Assembly: GCA_019894765.1 (NCBI GenBank)
Contig: JAGXNT010000034.1
Location: 1 to 63,383, forward strand
From: Candidatus Heimdallarchaeota archaeon
Lineage (GTDB): Archaea > Asgardarchaeota > Heimdallarchaeia > JABLTI01
Reading direction: 5' to 3'
DNA length: 63,383 bases
Of this stretch, positions 7,709 through 15,967 are shown in pieces. The position numbers and the translations under genes were made by a program. The notes beneath the pieces were generated by a model. That model was given only the letters and a program-made list of their open reading frames with translations, was not told the origin of the DNA and made no database searches. Every line of letters begins with the position of its first letter. The first letter of the stretch is position 1.

Positions 7709-9561
7709 TCTTCTTTCACCGTCAAATATTTTGGAAAGGCAATGGGTTTCTTCAATTGCTTATAGGTCAATTTTACTGTTCCATCGGCTAACTCTTCTTC
7801 CATTTCAAATTTGTGGTCTTGATAGAAATCCTTTACCAAGGGATTCTTTTTTGTTGGTAGATATTCCGCTTTTATTTCTTGTGCTTTCGCTGCAATTGCA
7901 TCATTTATTATTTTCGTTAGAAACGCTGTTTCTACTTTTCTTCCAATCACTCTACAACTCATAAGAAATGTATCAATTTGCCAAGCAGTTTTATCCTCTT
8001 TATCAACAACTGCAACTCCAACGATTCCTTCTTCCCCAAATTTATCTTTTATCTCTAAAATGTAAACGTTAAATTTCGCGGAATTTTTGTGCATTTCTTC
8101 AACTTGAGCTTCAGTATATCGCCGAGTGGTTAAATTAAATTGATTTGTTCTATTGATGAGACTGGTTACTCTGGGCAGAGCAAATTTATCTGCTTGTTTA
8201 ATTGTAGCAACAATCTCTAAAGTTTTAATAAATTCATCAATGGATTGTACTTTTTTCCTAATTCCTTCTCTTTGCTTTCTGAAGTAGTACTTTTCCCCTC
8301 GAGTCAAATCCTCCTTTGTTATTGCTAAGGTATTGAAGTCATTTAACTGCTCGAGAGTTTTCTTGTATAGAGCAGGGCTTTTTGGTAAATCAACTACTTT
8401 GACATCTGGTAATGCTTCTTTTACTCTTGCTCGTTCTACCGGATTATCATCAAAGAAAACCATGCTGTCTAAACCAATATTGATTTCCTCGGCAAGCTCG
8501 ATCATATTTTGTACTTTATCATTCCAATTAATTCTATACGCAGCAAGATGCGTTTCTTTTATTTGCATGTACGGGTGTTTTCTAAAGACTTCTAAGGCAT
8601 CTGCTTCATTGTTCTTACTGTTTACGGCTAAAATTATCCCTCTCTTGAAGAGGCTTAAAATTGCTTTTTGAAAATCAACGAAATGATTCCCAGGATAATT
8701 AATATTAAGCTTGATTCCATCTAAGCCGTCTTCGCCAATTATACCACCCCAAAGAGTGTTATCTAAATCTAGAACAATGCATTTCCTATTTCTACCCTTC
8801 AAAGGTTTGATGTAGCTCATCAATCCATTGGAAACTTCAGGTAGGAATTTCTCGCTTAGCAATAGTGATCCTCGATAATACATTGGATAATTAATGTACT
8901 CGTTTTTGCCGAATCTACCAGCAGTTTCATCAAAATCAAAAATGAAAATGGTACTATCATTTTGAAATTGAGTTTCCAACTTATCATTGATCATCCTATA
9001 GAAACGCTTCAAACCAATTGCTCTTTTCTTATCTAGAACTCCTAAGGGAGAAAAGGTTGGGGTAATAAAATTGCTGAAAATTATCATAGAATCTGTGGTT
9101 TCAGATAATTTTGCTAGAAGATCATTTAGTAATTCAACTATTCTATCGATTTCTTCAAGTAGGATTTTTTCTTCGTGTCGAGTGAAATCTATAAGAAAGT
9201 TTTCTTCCAATAAAGATTCTAATTCAACAAAGAAGAATATAATTTCTGGTTTAAATTTATACAATTTACTTTTATTATCAATGATTTCTTCTTGAAATCT
9301 ATTAAACGGTGCAACATAAATTTCAGGGAAGAGCTTTTCCTTTCTGCAGTCAATATCAAGAAAAGCAGCTAAAGGATCTATTGTGAATGAACTTAGTAAA
9401 GCGATTTTTATTTTTTGATTTGTAGGGATGTCTGTTTTCGAGAAATCGAGTTTCTGTATCTGTTTGTATGCGGACCAGTAGCTAGAGTAGGTGGGATCAT
9501 CTTGAATTTTCTTCAAGACCTCTTCTTGTTTTTCAAGTGCTGTTTTTTGCGGAGAATTCAC
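7705..9561 (-). CDS. FkbH-like HAD-superfamily protein
   Basis: 618 residues. The N-terminal 230 residues look like an SGNH-type region (KIALLSSFTIDPLAAFLD). The HAD motif I, CIVLDLDNTLWGGIIGEDG, is near residue 265, with motif II/III elements AVNSKNNE and DSMVFFDDNPVERARV following. The last 150 residues form a GNAT-like acyltransferase fold (FGEEGIVGVAVV... SCRVIGRKVETAFL). This is the domain order of FkbH proteins, which dephosphorylate 1,3-bisphosphoglycerate and load glyceryl groups onto an acyl carrier protein. GTG start at 9561, inside the end of the AcpS gene. Substrate is not proven by sequence. Confidence 0.9.
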   Translation of the reverse strand: MNSPQKTALEKQEEVLKKIQDDPTYSSYWSAYKQIQKLDFSKTDIPTNQKIKIALLSSFTIDPLAAFLDIDCRKEKLFPEIYVAPFNRFQEEIIDNKSKLYKFKPEIIFFFVELESLLEENFLIDFTRHEEKILLEEIDRIVELLNDLLAKLSETTDSMIIFSNFITPTFSPLGVLDKKRAIGLKRFYRMINDKLETQFQNDSTIFIFDFDETAGRFGKNEYINYPMYYRGSLLLSEKFLPEVSNGLMSYIKPLKGRNRKCIVLDLDNTLWGGIIGEDGLDGIKLNINYPGNHFVDFQKAILSLFKRGIILAVNSKNNEADALEVFRKHPYMQIKETHLAAYRINWNDKVQNMIELAEEINIGLDSMVFFDDNPVERARVKEALPDVKVVDLPKSPALYKKTLEQLNDFNTLAITKEDLTRGEKYYFRKQREGIRKKVQSIDEFIKTLEIVATIKQADKFALPRVTSLINRTNQFNLTTRRYTEAQVEEMHKNSAKFNVYILEIKDKFGEEGIVGVAVVDKEDKTAWQIDTFLMSCRVIGRKVETAFLTKIINDAIAAKAQEIKAEYLPTKKNPLVKDFYQDHKFEMEEELADGTVKLTYKQLKKPIAFPKYLTVKED

Positions 9562-10024
9562 TTTGAATCACTTCTTTTACTTTTTCTTCTATATTATCCA
9601 ATTTCTCTTCTATGTTTTCTGTTTGATCCTTGTAAATTGCAAACGCCCAAGCAATCGCTGTTTTCTCAGTATGAGAAATGCTAACCTTTATAGCTAGTCT
9701 TTTCAAATGCTGATTGATTTCTTCCACTTTTTTAGTGTTTTCGTCTTTATAGTCTATTTCAACAATTGGTTTTTTAGTCTTCTTGTTATGTGAGATAAAG
9801 ATATGATATAATTCTATTTTTACGAATTCATTGATTGCTTTATACACAGCTTCTTTGGCTGCGAATAAACCAGCGAAGTGTGGATGAGGGTCTTTATAGG
9901 ATTGGCAATATTCGGTTTCGTAATTATTGAAGACTTTTTCATAAAAACGCTTATGCTCTTCAATATTATATCTTTGGAATTTTTCTATTTCGATTATATC
10001 AATCCCGATTGACCAATTTGACAC
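9533..10024 (-). CDS. acpS: Holo-acyl-carrier-protein synthase (4'-phosphopantetheinyl transferase)
   Basis: Transfers phosphopantetheine from coenzyme A to the serine of the carrier protein. AcpS hallmarks are present: Asp9 in SIGIDIIEIEKF, and Glu58 with the lysine in FAAKEAVYKAI. The motif VSISHTEKTAIAWA near the end is the conserved third block. 163 aa is longer than bacterial AcpS (about 125) because of an insertion and a polar C-terminal helix (ENIEEKLDNIEEKVKE). GTG start at 10024 with GGAGGG upstream. It lies 13 bases after the deacetylase stop and overlaps the FkbH-like gene. Confidence 0.9.
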   Translation of the reverse strand: MSNWSIGIDIIEIEKFQRYNIEEHKRFYEKVFNNYETEYCQSYKDPHPHFAGLFAAKEAVYKAINEFVKIELYHIFISHNKKTKKPIVEIDYKDENTKKVEEINQHLKRLAIKVSISHTEKTAIAWAFAIYKDQTENIEEKLDNIEEKVKEVIQSEFSAKNST

Positions 10025-10037
10025 ACGTAACCCTCCA

Positions 10038-10913
10038 TTAAAACCGACGCAAATAATCCCAAAAAGTGAAGTTATCTATATCACCTGTTAATAAACAGCA
10101 AACTGGAGCATTATGTTTCCAGCTTTTATGTTTTCGCCAATACTCTACTGCTTCTGTTACAGAAGGTATCCAAGCATTGTGTTTGTTCGCTTGTTCTAAG
10201 AATAAGTTTAATCCATTAATGTACTCTTTTCGACCAATGCGAATCGGATGTAGATCAAACATGACTACTCCATTTTCTTCTTTTGCTTTCTTTAATTGAA
10301 TTGTTAATGCTTTTGCTATCTGTTTAGCAGAGAATTTGTATCTATCAATCATTAAGTCATCAGACCACTTGCTTAGGGGAATACAAGTGTAAGTTGACTT
10401 TTTCCCATTATTAAATTTATAATTGAAAAACTGATGAGTTTCTTGGTAGGGTTGTTGGTAACCTATTCCAATATCCCATAGGAAATCAAATTTCTCTAGA
10501 AGCTCTTTTGTTGCTTCAGAATAATTGTTGTATGGAGCACGAAAACCTTTGAATGGTAGCTTGAGTTTTTGAAAGGCTTTTGTTGCTAAGATTAACTCTT
10601 GTTCCACTTGTTCTGGTGACAAGTGCTGATAACGTACATGCTTATATCCATGAATAGCAATCTCGAATGGGTAGGATTTGAGAAATCGAACATAATCTTG
10701 GTGTTTTTCTCCAATAGAAGCTACGAGTGGAAAAGTGAATCCACTATCATACTCATCAAGTGTGGTAAACATTCGATCCAAAAGCTTGTGGAAGGGTTGC
10801 ATATGGAAATAAAACATTCTGACTGATTGGGAGATAAGATGACTTCCCCTTCTTTTCGCTAGATGTTTTATCCAGGAAGTTAAACGACTAACTTTGGCCA
10901 CAAACCACACCAA
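10038..10913 (-). CDS. Polysaccharide-deacetylase (NodB)-like protein, motif order permuted
   Basis: 291 residues. Recognisable NodB elements are H88-G-Y-K-H92 (metal histidines), FRAPY at 124-128, and a late DLHP histidine near 217. The usual first motif (TFDD) is missing from the N-terminus. A matching acidic motif, LLTGDID at 274-280 followed by NFTFWDYLRR, is at the extreme C-terminus. This looks like a circularly permuted catalytic domain; it is an inference from motif order. The likely role is N- or O-deacetylation of a sugar. Start TTG/GTG (10913/10910) is weakly defined, as no clear ribosome-binding site is seen. First gene of the operon with acpS, FkbH-like and acyl carrier genes. 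Confidence 0.72.
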   Translation of the reverse strand: MVWFVAKVSRLTSWIKHLAKRRGSHLISQSVRMFYFHMQPFHKLLDRMFTTLDEYDSGFTFPLVASIGEKHQDYVRFLKSYPFEIAIHGYKHVRYQHLSPEQVEQELILATKAFQKLKLPFKGFRAPYNNYSEATKELLEKFDFLWDIGIGYQQPYQETHQFFNYKFNNGKKSTYTCIPLSKWSDDLMIDRYKFSAKQIAKALTIQLKKAKEENGVVMFDLHPIRIGRKEYINGLNLFLEQANKHNAWIPSVTEAVEYWRKHKSWKHNAPVCCLLTGDIDNFTFWDYLRRF

Positions 10914-11073
10914 CTGTTATTTGTTGTTTTATTATGGGAAATTAATACTTTATTAAACTATTTTTTACTAATCACTTAGAGATACTTTTAGTAATTGAAG
11001 TATTTTCATCAAAAGTTTTAATTGGTAATGGAAATATCTGATTATTAAACCGAATCTCCTACGAGGGAACACA

Positions 11074-11547
11074 ATGGGTAAACTAATTGGTAGAATTTTT
11101 CGAATGATCGCTTGGATTACTCCTATATACCAGTTCCGTGCAAGTCTATGGCGGAAAAGTGGAGTTAAAGTTGGTAAACGAGTCTATATTGGAAATCTAG
11201 TGTATTTTGATGGAGAATATCCACACCTAATTACTTTAGAAGATGATGTAAGCATTGGCCCAAGTGCTTTATTGTTAGCTCATTCAGGTGGCAGTCCTTA
11301 CCATTCACAAACTGGGATTTTCAAGCAAACACCAAAACCCATCTTAGTTAAACGAGGTGCTTGGATTGGGTCTGGAGCGATAATTTTACCGGGAGTAACT
11401 ATTGGTGTAGGGTCAATTGTTTCAGCTGGAGCTGTCGTTAATAGAGATGTTCCTGATTTTAGTGTAGCGGTAGGTAATCCTGCTCGAGTTGTTTCCAAAT
11501 TGCCAAGACCAGGTGAAGCTCCAAAAGATGAGGAGGAGAAAAAATGA
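11074..11547 (+). CDS. Left-handed beta-helix (hexapeptide) acyltransferase
   Basis: 157 residues with hexapeptide repeats: VGKRVYIGNLVYFDG, ITLEDDVSIGPSALLLAH, then a long loop and VKRGAWIGSGAIILPGVTIGVGSIVSAGAVVNRDVPDFSVAVGNPAR. This is the LbH sugar O-acetyltransferase fold (Maa/WbbJ type). The His in LLLAHSGG is the probable catalytic base. A good ribosome-binding site (GAGGGAACACA) precedes ATG. It is divergent from the deacetylase operon and overlaps the VOC gene by four bases. Its context suggests acylation or acetylation of the same product as the acyl carrier cassette. Confidence 0.88.
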   Translation: MGKLIGRIFRMIAWITPIYQFRASLWRKSGVKVGKRVYIGNLVYFDGEYPHLITLEDDVSIGPSALLLAHSGGSPYHSQTGIFKQTPKPILVKRGAWIGSGAIILPGVTIGVGSIVSAGAVVNRDVPDFSVAVGNPARVVSKLPRPGEAPKDEEEKK

Positions 11548-11960
11548 AACCGAATAATATTCATCATGTTGGGATTGCTGTTCCTTCTATTGAGAAAGCA
11601 TTAAAATTCCATGTTGAAGCTCTTGGGATGAAGCAAATAACTGACGTTGTTTTTGACGAATTACAAAATGTGAAAGTTGTTTTATTGAGTCCGGAAGAAA
11701 CAGAACACGAGAAATTCAGTTATGTTGAGCTTGTGGAATCAGTAGGATCATCTCCAGTGGACCAAATTTTGAAGCAAAGAAATCGTCTTTATCATTATTG
11801 CATAGAAGTACCAAATATAGAAGAAGCCCTGGAAAAAGCAAGAAAGCAACATGCAATCATAGTATTACCTCCAACACCTGCGAAACTATTCAACGATAGA
11901 AAAATTGCTTTTGTATGGACACCAGCACAATACTTGTTAGAGTTTTTGGAAAAGGAGTAA
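11544..11960 (+). CDS. VOC-superfamily (glyoxalase/epimerase-like) protein
   Basis: 138 residues with the two beta-alpha-beta-beta-beta modules of the vicinal-oxygen-chelate fold. Module one starts NIHHVGIAVPSIEKALKFH; module two contains LYHYCIEVPNIEEALEKA. Metal ligand candidates are His8/9, Glu in FSYVELVE, His in LYHYCIEV and Glu in YLLEFLEKE. The opening resembles methylmalonyl-CoA epimerase, but the usual neighbours (mutase subunits) are absent. It is coupled to the acyltransferase. VOC genes beside FkbH-like and carrier-protein genes also occur in bacterial surface-polysaccharide loci, which favours a role there. Confidence 0.85.
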   Translation: MKPNNIHHVGIAVPSIEKALKFHVEALGMKQITDVVFDELQNVKVVLLSPEETEHEKFSYVELVESVGSSPVDQILKQRNRLYHYCIEVPNIEEALEKARKQHAIIVLPPTPAKLFNDRKIAFVWTPAQYLLEFLEKE

Positions 11961-11973
11961 ACAAACGCTTTTG

Positions 11974-11998
11974 TTTAACCTAATATCATTAGGTTAAA
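11974..11998. terminator. Perfect 11-bp inverted repeat between convergent genes
   Basis: TTTAACCTAAT, a three-base loop ATC, then ATTAGGTTAAA. The repeat starts 14 bases after the VOC gene stop and lies between that gene and the convergent eL39 gene. A hairpin here could end or stabilise transcripts from both sides. It could also be a binding site; archaeal termination does not require hairpins. Confidence 0.55.
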
Positions 11999-12062
11999 TG
12001 AATAAAATAAGAAGTAGTGTCTAGCAAAAAGGACAACAGGCATTTACTTCAAGCTAAATTGC

Positions 12063-12218
12063 TTAAACTTTCAAGTTGTTTCTTTGCCAGTGTCTTCGTT
12101 TAGGATGTGTTTTAACTTTTCCGCTAGTTTTCATTACAACCCAAGTTGGGACACTTCTTGCACGTCTTGCTGCTTTAGCCATTCTGAGTTTTTTTGGATG
12201 GGGGACATTTCTTGCCAT
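12063..12218 (-). CDS. rpl39e: Large ribosomal subunit protein eL39
   Basis: A 51-residue basic protein too short for routine gene finding. It reads [20 protein letters not shown], then [20 protein letters not shown], then [11 protein letters not shown]. The WVVMKT and [13 protein letters not shown] blocks are diagnostic of eL39, which lines the exit tunnel of archaeal and eukaryotic ribosomes. ATG at 12218. It sits 15 bases after the PDCD5 stop and ends the eS19-PDCD5-eL39 run. Confidence 0.95.
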   Translation of the reverse strand: MARNVPHPKKLRMAKAARRARSVPTWVVMKTSGKVKTHPKRRHWQRNNLKV

Positions 12219-12233
12219 GGTAGTGTTCTTCCA

Positions 12234-12572
12234 TTACTTTCTTTTAAATTCAATGGTACTTTCTCTTTTACCTGATTGAAGTCGCTTCAAGATATCGACC
12301 AATTGTTCTTCAGTTATTGGACCTGGTAAGTTACTCCTTGAGGCAATAGTAATCAATTGATTTTCTATATTTTCTGCGAAATCCGGTCGAGCCATACGAA
12401 TGTTTGCTAACCGGTCTCTAGCTTTTGGAGTTAGGATCTGTCTTAAGATCATTGCTTTCTGTGCATCAATTTCAGCTTTCTTTGCTGCAGCATCAGATTG
12501 AGTTTCAGTTTGTGATTGGATTTCAGCTTCTCGCTTTTTTCGTAATTCCTCAAGCTCGCGATCTTCAGACAT
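12234..12572 (-). CDS. PDCD5/TFAR19-family DNA- or ribosome-associated protein
   Basis: 112 residues: a charged N-terminal helix (SEDRELEELRKKREAEIQSQ) then the compact helical core QKAMILRQILTPKARDRLANIRMARPDFAENIENQLI with the LPGPITEEQLVDILKRL segment. These are the conserved PDCD5 blocks. Archaeal members bind DNA in vitro and are nearly always encoded between eS19 and eL39, as here. GTG at 12581 opens the longest frame, but ATG at 12572 gives the standard N-terminus. Confidence 0.93.
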   Translation of the reverse strand: MSEDRELEELRKKREAEIQSQTETQSDAAAKKAEIDAQKAMILRQILTPKARDRLANIRMARPDFAENIENQLITIASRSNLPGPITEEQLVDILKRLQSGKRESTIEFKRK

Positions 12573-12604
12573 AATAATCACACATTAACTAAGTACTACT
12601 CACA

Positions 12605-13042
12605 CTAATATTTTTTGAGTTCGGGGTATTTTGCTTTAACGGTGGATGAGAGTTTGTCTAATAAGGAGCGTCCTTTTGCTGTGATTGTTCTCCCGTTTCG
12701 AGATGAAGAGATCAAGGCTTCAGACTCGAGTTGCTGAAGAGCTTTACGTATAACAGCACCGCTTGCTTTGGTGGATTTTTCAGGACGATTTCGACCTCGT
12801 CTTAGACCACCATACTCTTTACGTAAATGTGAGGTACCAATTGGACCACTTACATAGACTTTTCTTAATAAAGATGCACAACGAATGAACCACCAATCCG
12901 GATCTTGGGGGGCGTGTTGTTTAAAAGATCCTGTCTTAACGTAGCTTGCCCATTCAGGGGGAGTAATTTTGTTGAATTTCTTAAGTTCGACTGCAACTAC
13001 ATGGATTAACTCCTCTGCAGGAACATCGTAAATAGTAGGCAT
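12605..13042 (-). CDS. rps19e: Small ribosomal subunit protein eS19
   Basis: 145 residues covering the full eS19 family: TIYDVPAEELIHVVAVELKK, EWASYVKTGSFKQHAPQDPD, WWFIRCASLLRKVYVSGPIG, LRKEYGGLRRGRNRPEKSTKAS and the C-terminal AKGRSLLDKLSS. It acts in small-subunit head assembly. Start ATG at 13042. First of three co-directional genes with PDCD5 and eL39. Confidence 0.95.
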   Translation of the reverse strand: MPTIYDVPAEELIHVVAVELKKFNKITPPEWASYVKTGSFKQHAPQDPDWWFIRCASLLRKVYVSGPIGTSHLRKEYGGLRRGRNRPEKSTKASGAVIRKALQQLESEALISSSRNGRTITAKGRSLLDKLSSTVKAKYPELKKY

Positions 13043-13084
13043 ATTAGTATGACCTTCGAATTTTTATGAATTTGACTTCTCTGC

Positions 13085-13573
13085 CTATGCTCCGAGCCTT
13101 CTCTTCTGCGAGGTGGTTGTCCTCTCCGAGTCAGCATTGTTCATGGTCAGAGATAAATGCATCTCAGCATCCTTAGCATCCATAAAGAGTTCATCTTTAT
13201 GCTTTGCCGATTGTGAGACTTTACCTTTATAATTCTTTCTTTTAATAGTTATTTTCTCGTTTTTGATTGTGAGTTTCCCCGAGTAATAATCGTTTATTGC
13301 CAAGTTCACCATCATAAGCAGATGGTTTCTGAGACTGTTTCGACCATAGTTCAGTGATTCTACTAATCGTGCTAATTCTCTCGATTGATAAATGTAATTA
13401 TAGAGTTTGTAAGCGGACTGTTGGTTCTGCTCGATTGTGTGTGCAAATTGCAGGAAGTCTATTGTTCCTTTCTCCTTATCGTAGCGACCTATCCTCTTGT
13501 ATGGTTTCTTCCGACAAATAATTGGATAGGTGACTAAATAAACACCAAGAAAGAAAAAAGAGAGTAGATATTC
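13085..13573 (-). pseudogene. Open frame without a usable start codon; unknown protein or remnant
   Basis: The frame stays open for 162 codons from 13573 to the stop at 13085, but no ATG, GTG or TTG occurs before ATG at 13315. That internal start would give only 76 residues. The upstream part still reads as protein: a hydrophobic segment (YLLSFFFLGVYLVTYPIIC) and an amphipathic stretch (FAHTIEQNQQSAYKLYNYIY, then QSRELARLVESLNYGRNSLR). It directly follows the stop of the 13577 gene, in the same frame, after two tandem stop codons (TAA TAA). Possible explanations are a start-lost gene, a rare start codon (for example ATA or CTG after AAGGAGAAAGGA near 13460), stop-codon readthrough, or a sequencing error. 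I do not recognise the family. Confidence 0.4.
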
Positions 13574-13576
13574 TTA

Positions 13577-14518
13577 TTAGAAATTCTGGTTTGATTTTTT
13601 CTTCATAAAATATAGAATAACAGGTATTATTGCAACTACAACTGCCATCGGTAAGAAAATTGCCAAGTAAGGACTCCCAGTACCAAATTCTTTCATTTCA
13701 CCCAACTGATAAGGTTGTAACTCATAACCTTCTAATTCGTACTCCCATTCCATGGAGATCTTAACAGCTTTACCATTTATTGTTCCTTTCACCCATCCTC
13801 GTTGCCCCCAACCAATAACAACACCCGTTTCATTATCTACAGCAAAATGATAGCTGTCTCCAAAGGAAATATCTGTTGGTAGATTACTTCCTGCTGTAAT
13901 GATGCTTCCAAATTGAGCGTCTATTTTTCCCCCAACCCAGCTCTCGAATTGAATAACTCCATTCTCTACTGAGTGCTCATACAAGCATTCTATGCCAGGG
14001 TACAAATAAAACCAGCGATTAAAGAAGTAGTGAATGTCTTCACCTAAAGAGTCAAGTGAAAATAAATAATCATTGTGTGGTAAATGAATGTAAGGATTGA
14101 ATTGAAAGTATGCTAAATCCAGCATGGTTAACACATTGATGTTCTCCACTGCAAGAAAAGTATATTGGAGAGTAGTATAACTTATATCAACAGCGAAAAC
14201 ATTGAACCAATTCGAGGAGATGTAGGCTACACTGGTATAAGTGTCATTACCTTCAAGCCAAAAACGGAAGAAAACACTACCAACATCCACATCTTCAGCA
14301 GTAGCATTAAATTTTGTTCCCACAGGATGAGTTTGACCTCCGAATCTATAACCATTAAAACTTCTTTCTTCTGAATCAATTTCAGCATAATAATTTGCTT
14401 CAATAATTTCATATAGAAAGGAATCACCAATAGTTAGCTCTGAGTTCGTTTGAATGGGAAAGGGAATAGTTAATAAAATAACAAAGAAAGCAAGTTTTAG
14501 TTTCATTCCGTTTTTCAA
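13577..14518 (-). CDS. Secreted or membrane-anchored protein of unknown function
   Basis: 313 residues. A signal peptide spans about residues 1-26 (KLKLAFFVILLTIPFPIQTN). The mature part is rich in Tyr, Phe, Asn and Gly and looks all-beta (several N-x-S/T sites such as NDT and NAT). A single C-terminal membrane helix (YLAIFLPMAVVVAIIPVILYF) is followed by MKKKSNQNF, placing the bulk outside the cell. This topology is common for archaeal surface proteins. No family was recognised. It ends with tandem stops in frame with the start-less ORF downstream. Confidence 0.75.
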   Translation of the reverse strand: MKNGMKLKLAFFVILLTIPFPIQTNSELTIGDSFLYEIIEANYYAEIDSEERSFNGYRFGGQTHPVGTKFNATAEDVDVGSVFFRFWLEGNDTYTSVAYISSNWFNVFAVDISYTTLQYTFLAVENINVLTMLDLAYFQFNPYIHLPHNDYLFSLDSLGEDIHYFFNRWFYLYPGIECLYEHSVENGVIQFESWVGGKIDAQFGSIITAGSNLPTDISFGDSYHFAVDNETGVVIGWGQRGWVKGTINGKAVKISMEWEYELEGYELQPYQLGEMKEFGTGSPYLAIFLPMAVVVAIIPVILYFMKKKSNQNF

Positions 14519-14589
14519 TTGATATAACTCCTCTTCAACATCACTGTAATCTTATTGAATTTAATAATTTCTCTTTGATTTTAATTTCA

Positions 14590-15498
14590 TTATTTATTTA
14601 ATTCCGGAAATTCTTTCGCAACATCTCGTTCAAACAGAGAGAGAAAGAAAGCATTTTCTTCATGATGTTTTTTCCAGTTCTCATCGAATTCCCTAATGAA
14701 ACTTGAGCGGAAAGTGTGATAAAGCACTTGCTGGTTATAAGGTAACTGCTGGGTTCGTAATTTTTGTTTGATTTCCTCAAGGTAGGCAGTGACAACGGGA
14801 AGAGAACCTAAGAAAGCTAATGTTTTAGCACCACTTGTGTAAAGGATCTCTTTAGGGGAAATCGATTCATTCAACAAATTTCTTTTGAGGAATTTGAGGT
14901 ACTGGAAAGAAAATTCATTGAGATCGGAATAAATCGGACCAATGCTTTGTAAGCGTCCACGCTCAAAATCAACGATGTCCTCTTGAACTTTTAGCTGTTC
15001 AAAATCAGCGAGGTGAAATTCCTTCAGCAAATGCCGATAAAGAGTGCTTCGATTATTAGCTAAAATATTAGCAAAGAGTAAGAAAGCATAAATGGGAGTA
15101 AGGCGAGGTTCAGCAGGAAGAATCATTTTTGAAGTGCCATGCAAATACTGAATATTTGTTAATTGAATTGATTGAGAAACGGATTCATCTATAGTTATAT
15201 CCAAGGTAAGGCAACGTGAACCATAGTTATTACTCATTTCACCGATGAGATAATCCTTGGAGAAAAAAGCAGGAACTTCGGTACGAAGATCTAATGAGGA
15301 GAGGAGTTCTTTAGGAAGAGCTTTCCTCACGTGTTCATTTGCTGCTAACTCCAATAAGAGATGATAGGCTCGGTAAGGATAAGTACTTACTCCAACATAA
15401 CTTTTAGTGCCAAGTACTTGATTATCGATTATATACGTAATAATCGTTTCATTGTGCTCCAGAATAAGAGGAATGTATTGTTCATCAATTTCGATCAT
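14590..15498 (-). CDS. Hypothetical protein, 302 aa
   Basis: Soluble, with no signal peptide or membrane segment. It opens MIEIDEQYIPLILEHNETII, with a beta-rich first half and a helical second half (LAFLGSLPVVTAYLEEIKQK). A stretch FANILANNRSTLYRHLLKEF hints at a helical bundle. I do not recognise a family or catalytic motif. It is transcribed away from the A-rich region at 15499-15967 and is followed by the secreted protein gene on the same strand. Confidence 0.7.
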   Translation of the reverse strand: MIEIDEQYIPLILEHNETIITYIIDNQVLGTKSYVGVSTYPYRAYHLLLELAANEHVRKALPKELLSSLDLRTEVPAFFSKDYLIGEMSNNYGSRCLTLDITIDESVSQSIQLTNIQYLHGTSKMILPAEPRLTPIYAFLLFANILANNRSTLYRHLLKEFHLADFEQLKVQEDIVDFERGRLQSIGPIYSDLNEFSFQYLKFLKRNLLNESISPKEILYTSGAKTLAFLGSLPVVTAYLEEIKQKLRTQQLPYNQQVLYHTFRSSFIREFDENWKKHHEENAFFLSLFERDVAKEFPELNK

Positions 15499-15967
15499 GA
15501 TTCTCTACTCCCAAAACAATTATGGAATGAATGAAATTTAAAGATTTCATAGTTGTAACAAGCAAGAATAAACCATTATTTTTTGTTAAAATAAAGAGAT
15601 CTATAAGAAGTAACAACATATTTGGTCGAACAAAAGCAACGAGGAAAAAAAGAGCAGTTGAACCGTTGAATAACTAACCAAAAAAGCAAGAAAACAAGCA
15701 AAAAAGAACAAAAACAACTAAGCAACGAACAGAAAAAACAAAAAGAAAATAGAAGAAAACAATCCTCTTAGAATGATTTGCGTTCAGAAAGTTTAAGGTT
15801 TAAATCTTTCGTTTATACCGCTTATCACCATATTTTTCTTAGATAAGAAACCAAATTTATAATACATTTAAATGCTTTGCCAATAGTTTTTGTATTTAAC
15901 TCAGAACTTTTAATTGTTGAATTGAGAGTATTTAAACCAAAGATAAACAGTAACGGGTGTACTAAGA
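15499..15967. other. 469-bp divergent intergenic region with strand-asymmetric A-rich tract
   Basis: No ORF or RNA gene is apparent. From about 15600 to 15770 the top strand is very rich in A with scattered G and C and few T: repeated AAGCAA, AAAGAAC and AACAA units. The right end has TTTAAA elements near 15930, suitable as the TATA box of rnp4 at 15968. The region supplies promoters for two divergent genes; the function of the asymmetric tract is unknown. Confidence 0.5.

Noticed and set aside
7463..11960. Polyketide or fatty-acid synthase cluster
   Set aside because: No ketosynthase, acyltransferase or ketoreductase domain is present; only carrier, AcpS, FkbH-like, deacetylase-like, hexapeptide acyltransferase and VOC genes.
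11544..11960. Methylmalonyl-CoA epimerase
   Set aside because: The N-terminus is similar, but mutase subunits and other propionate-pathway genes are absent and the context is glycan-like, so only VOC superfamily is claimed.
15560..15800. CRISPR array or tandem repeat in the A-rich spacer
   Set aside because: Units such as AAGCAA recur irregularly; no constant repeat with unique spacers exists.
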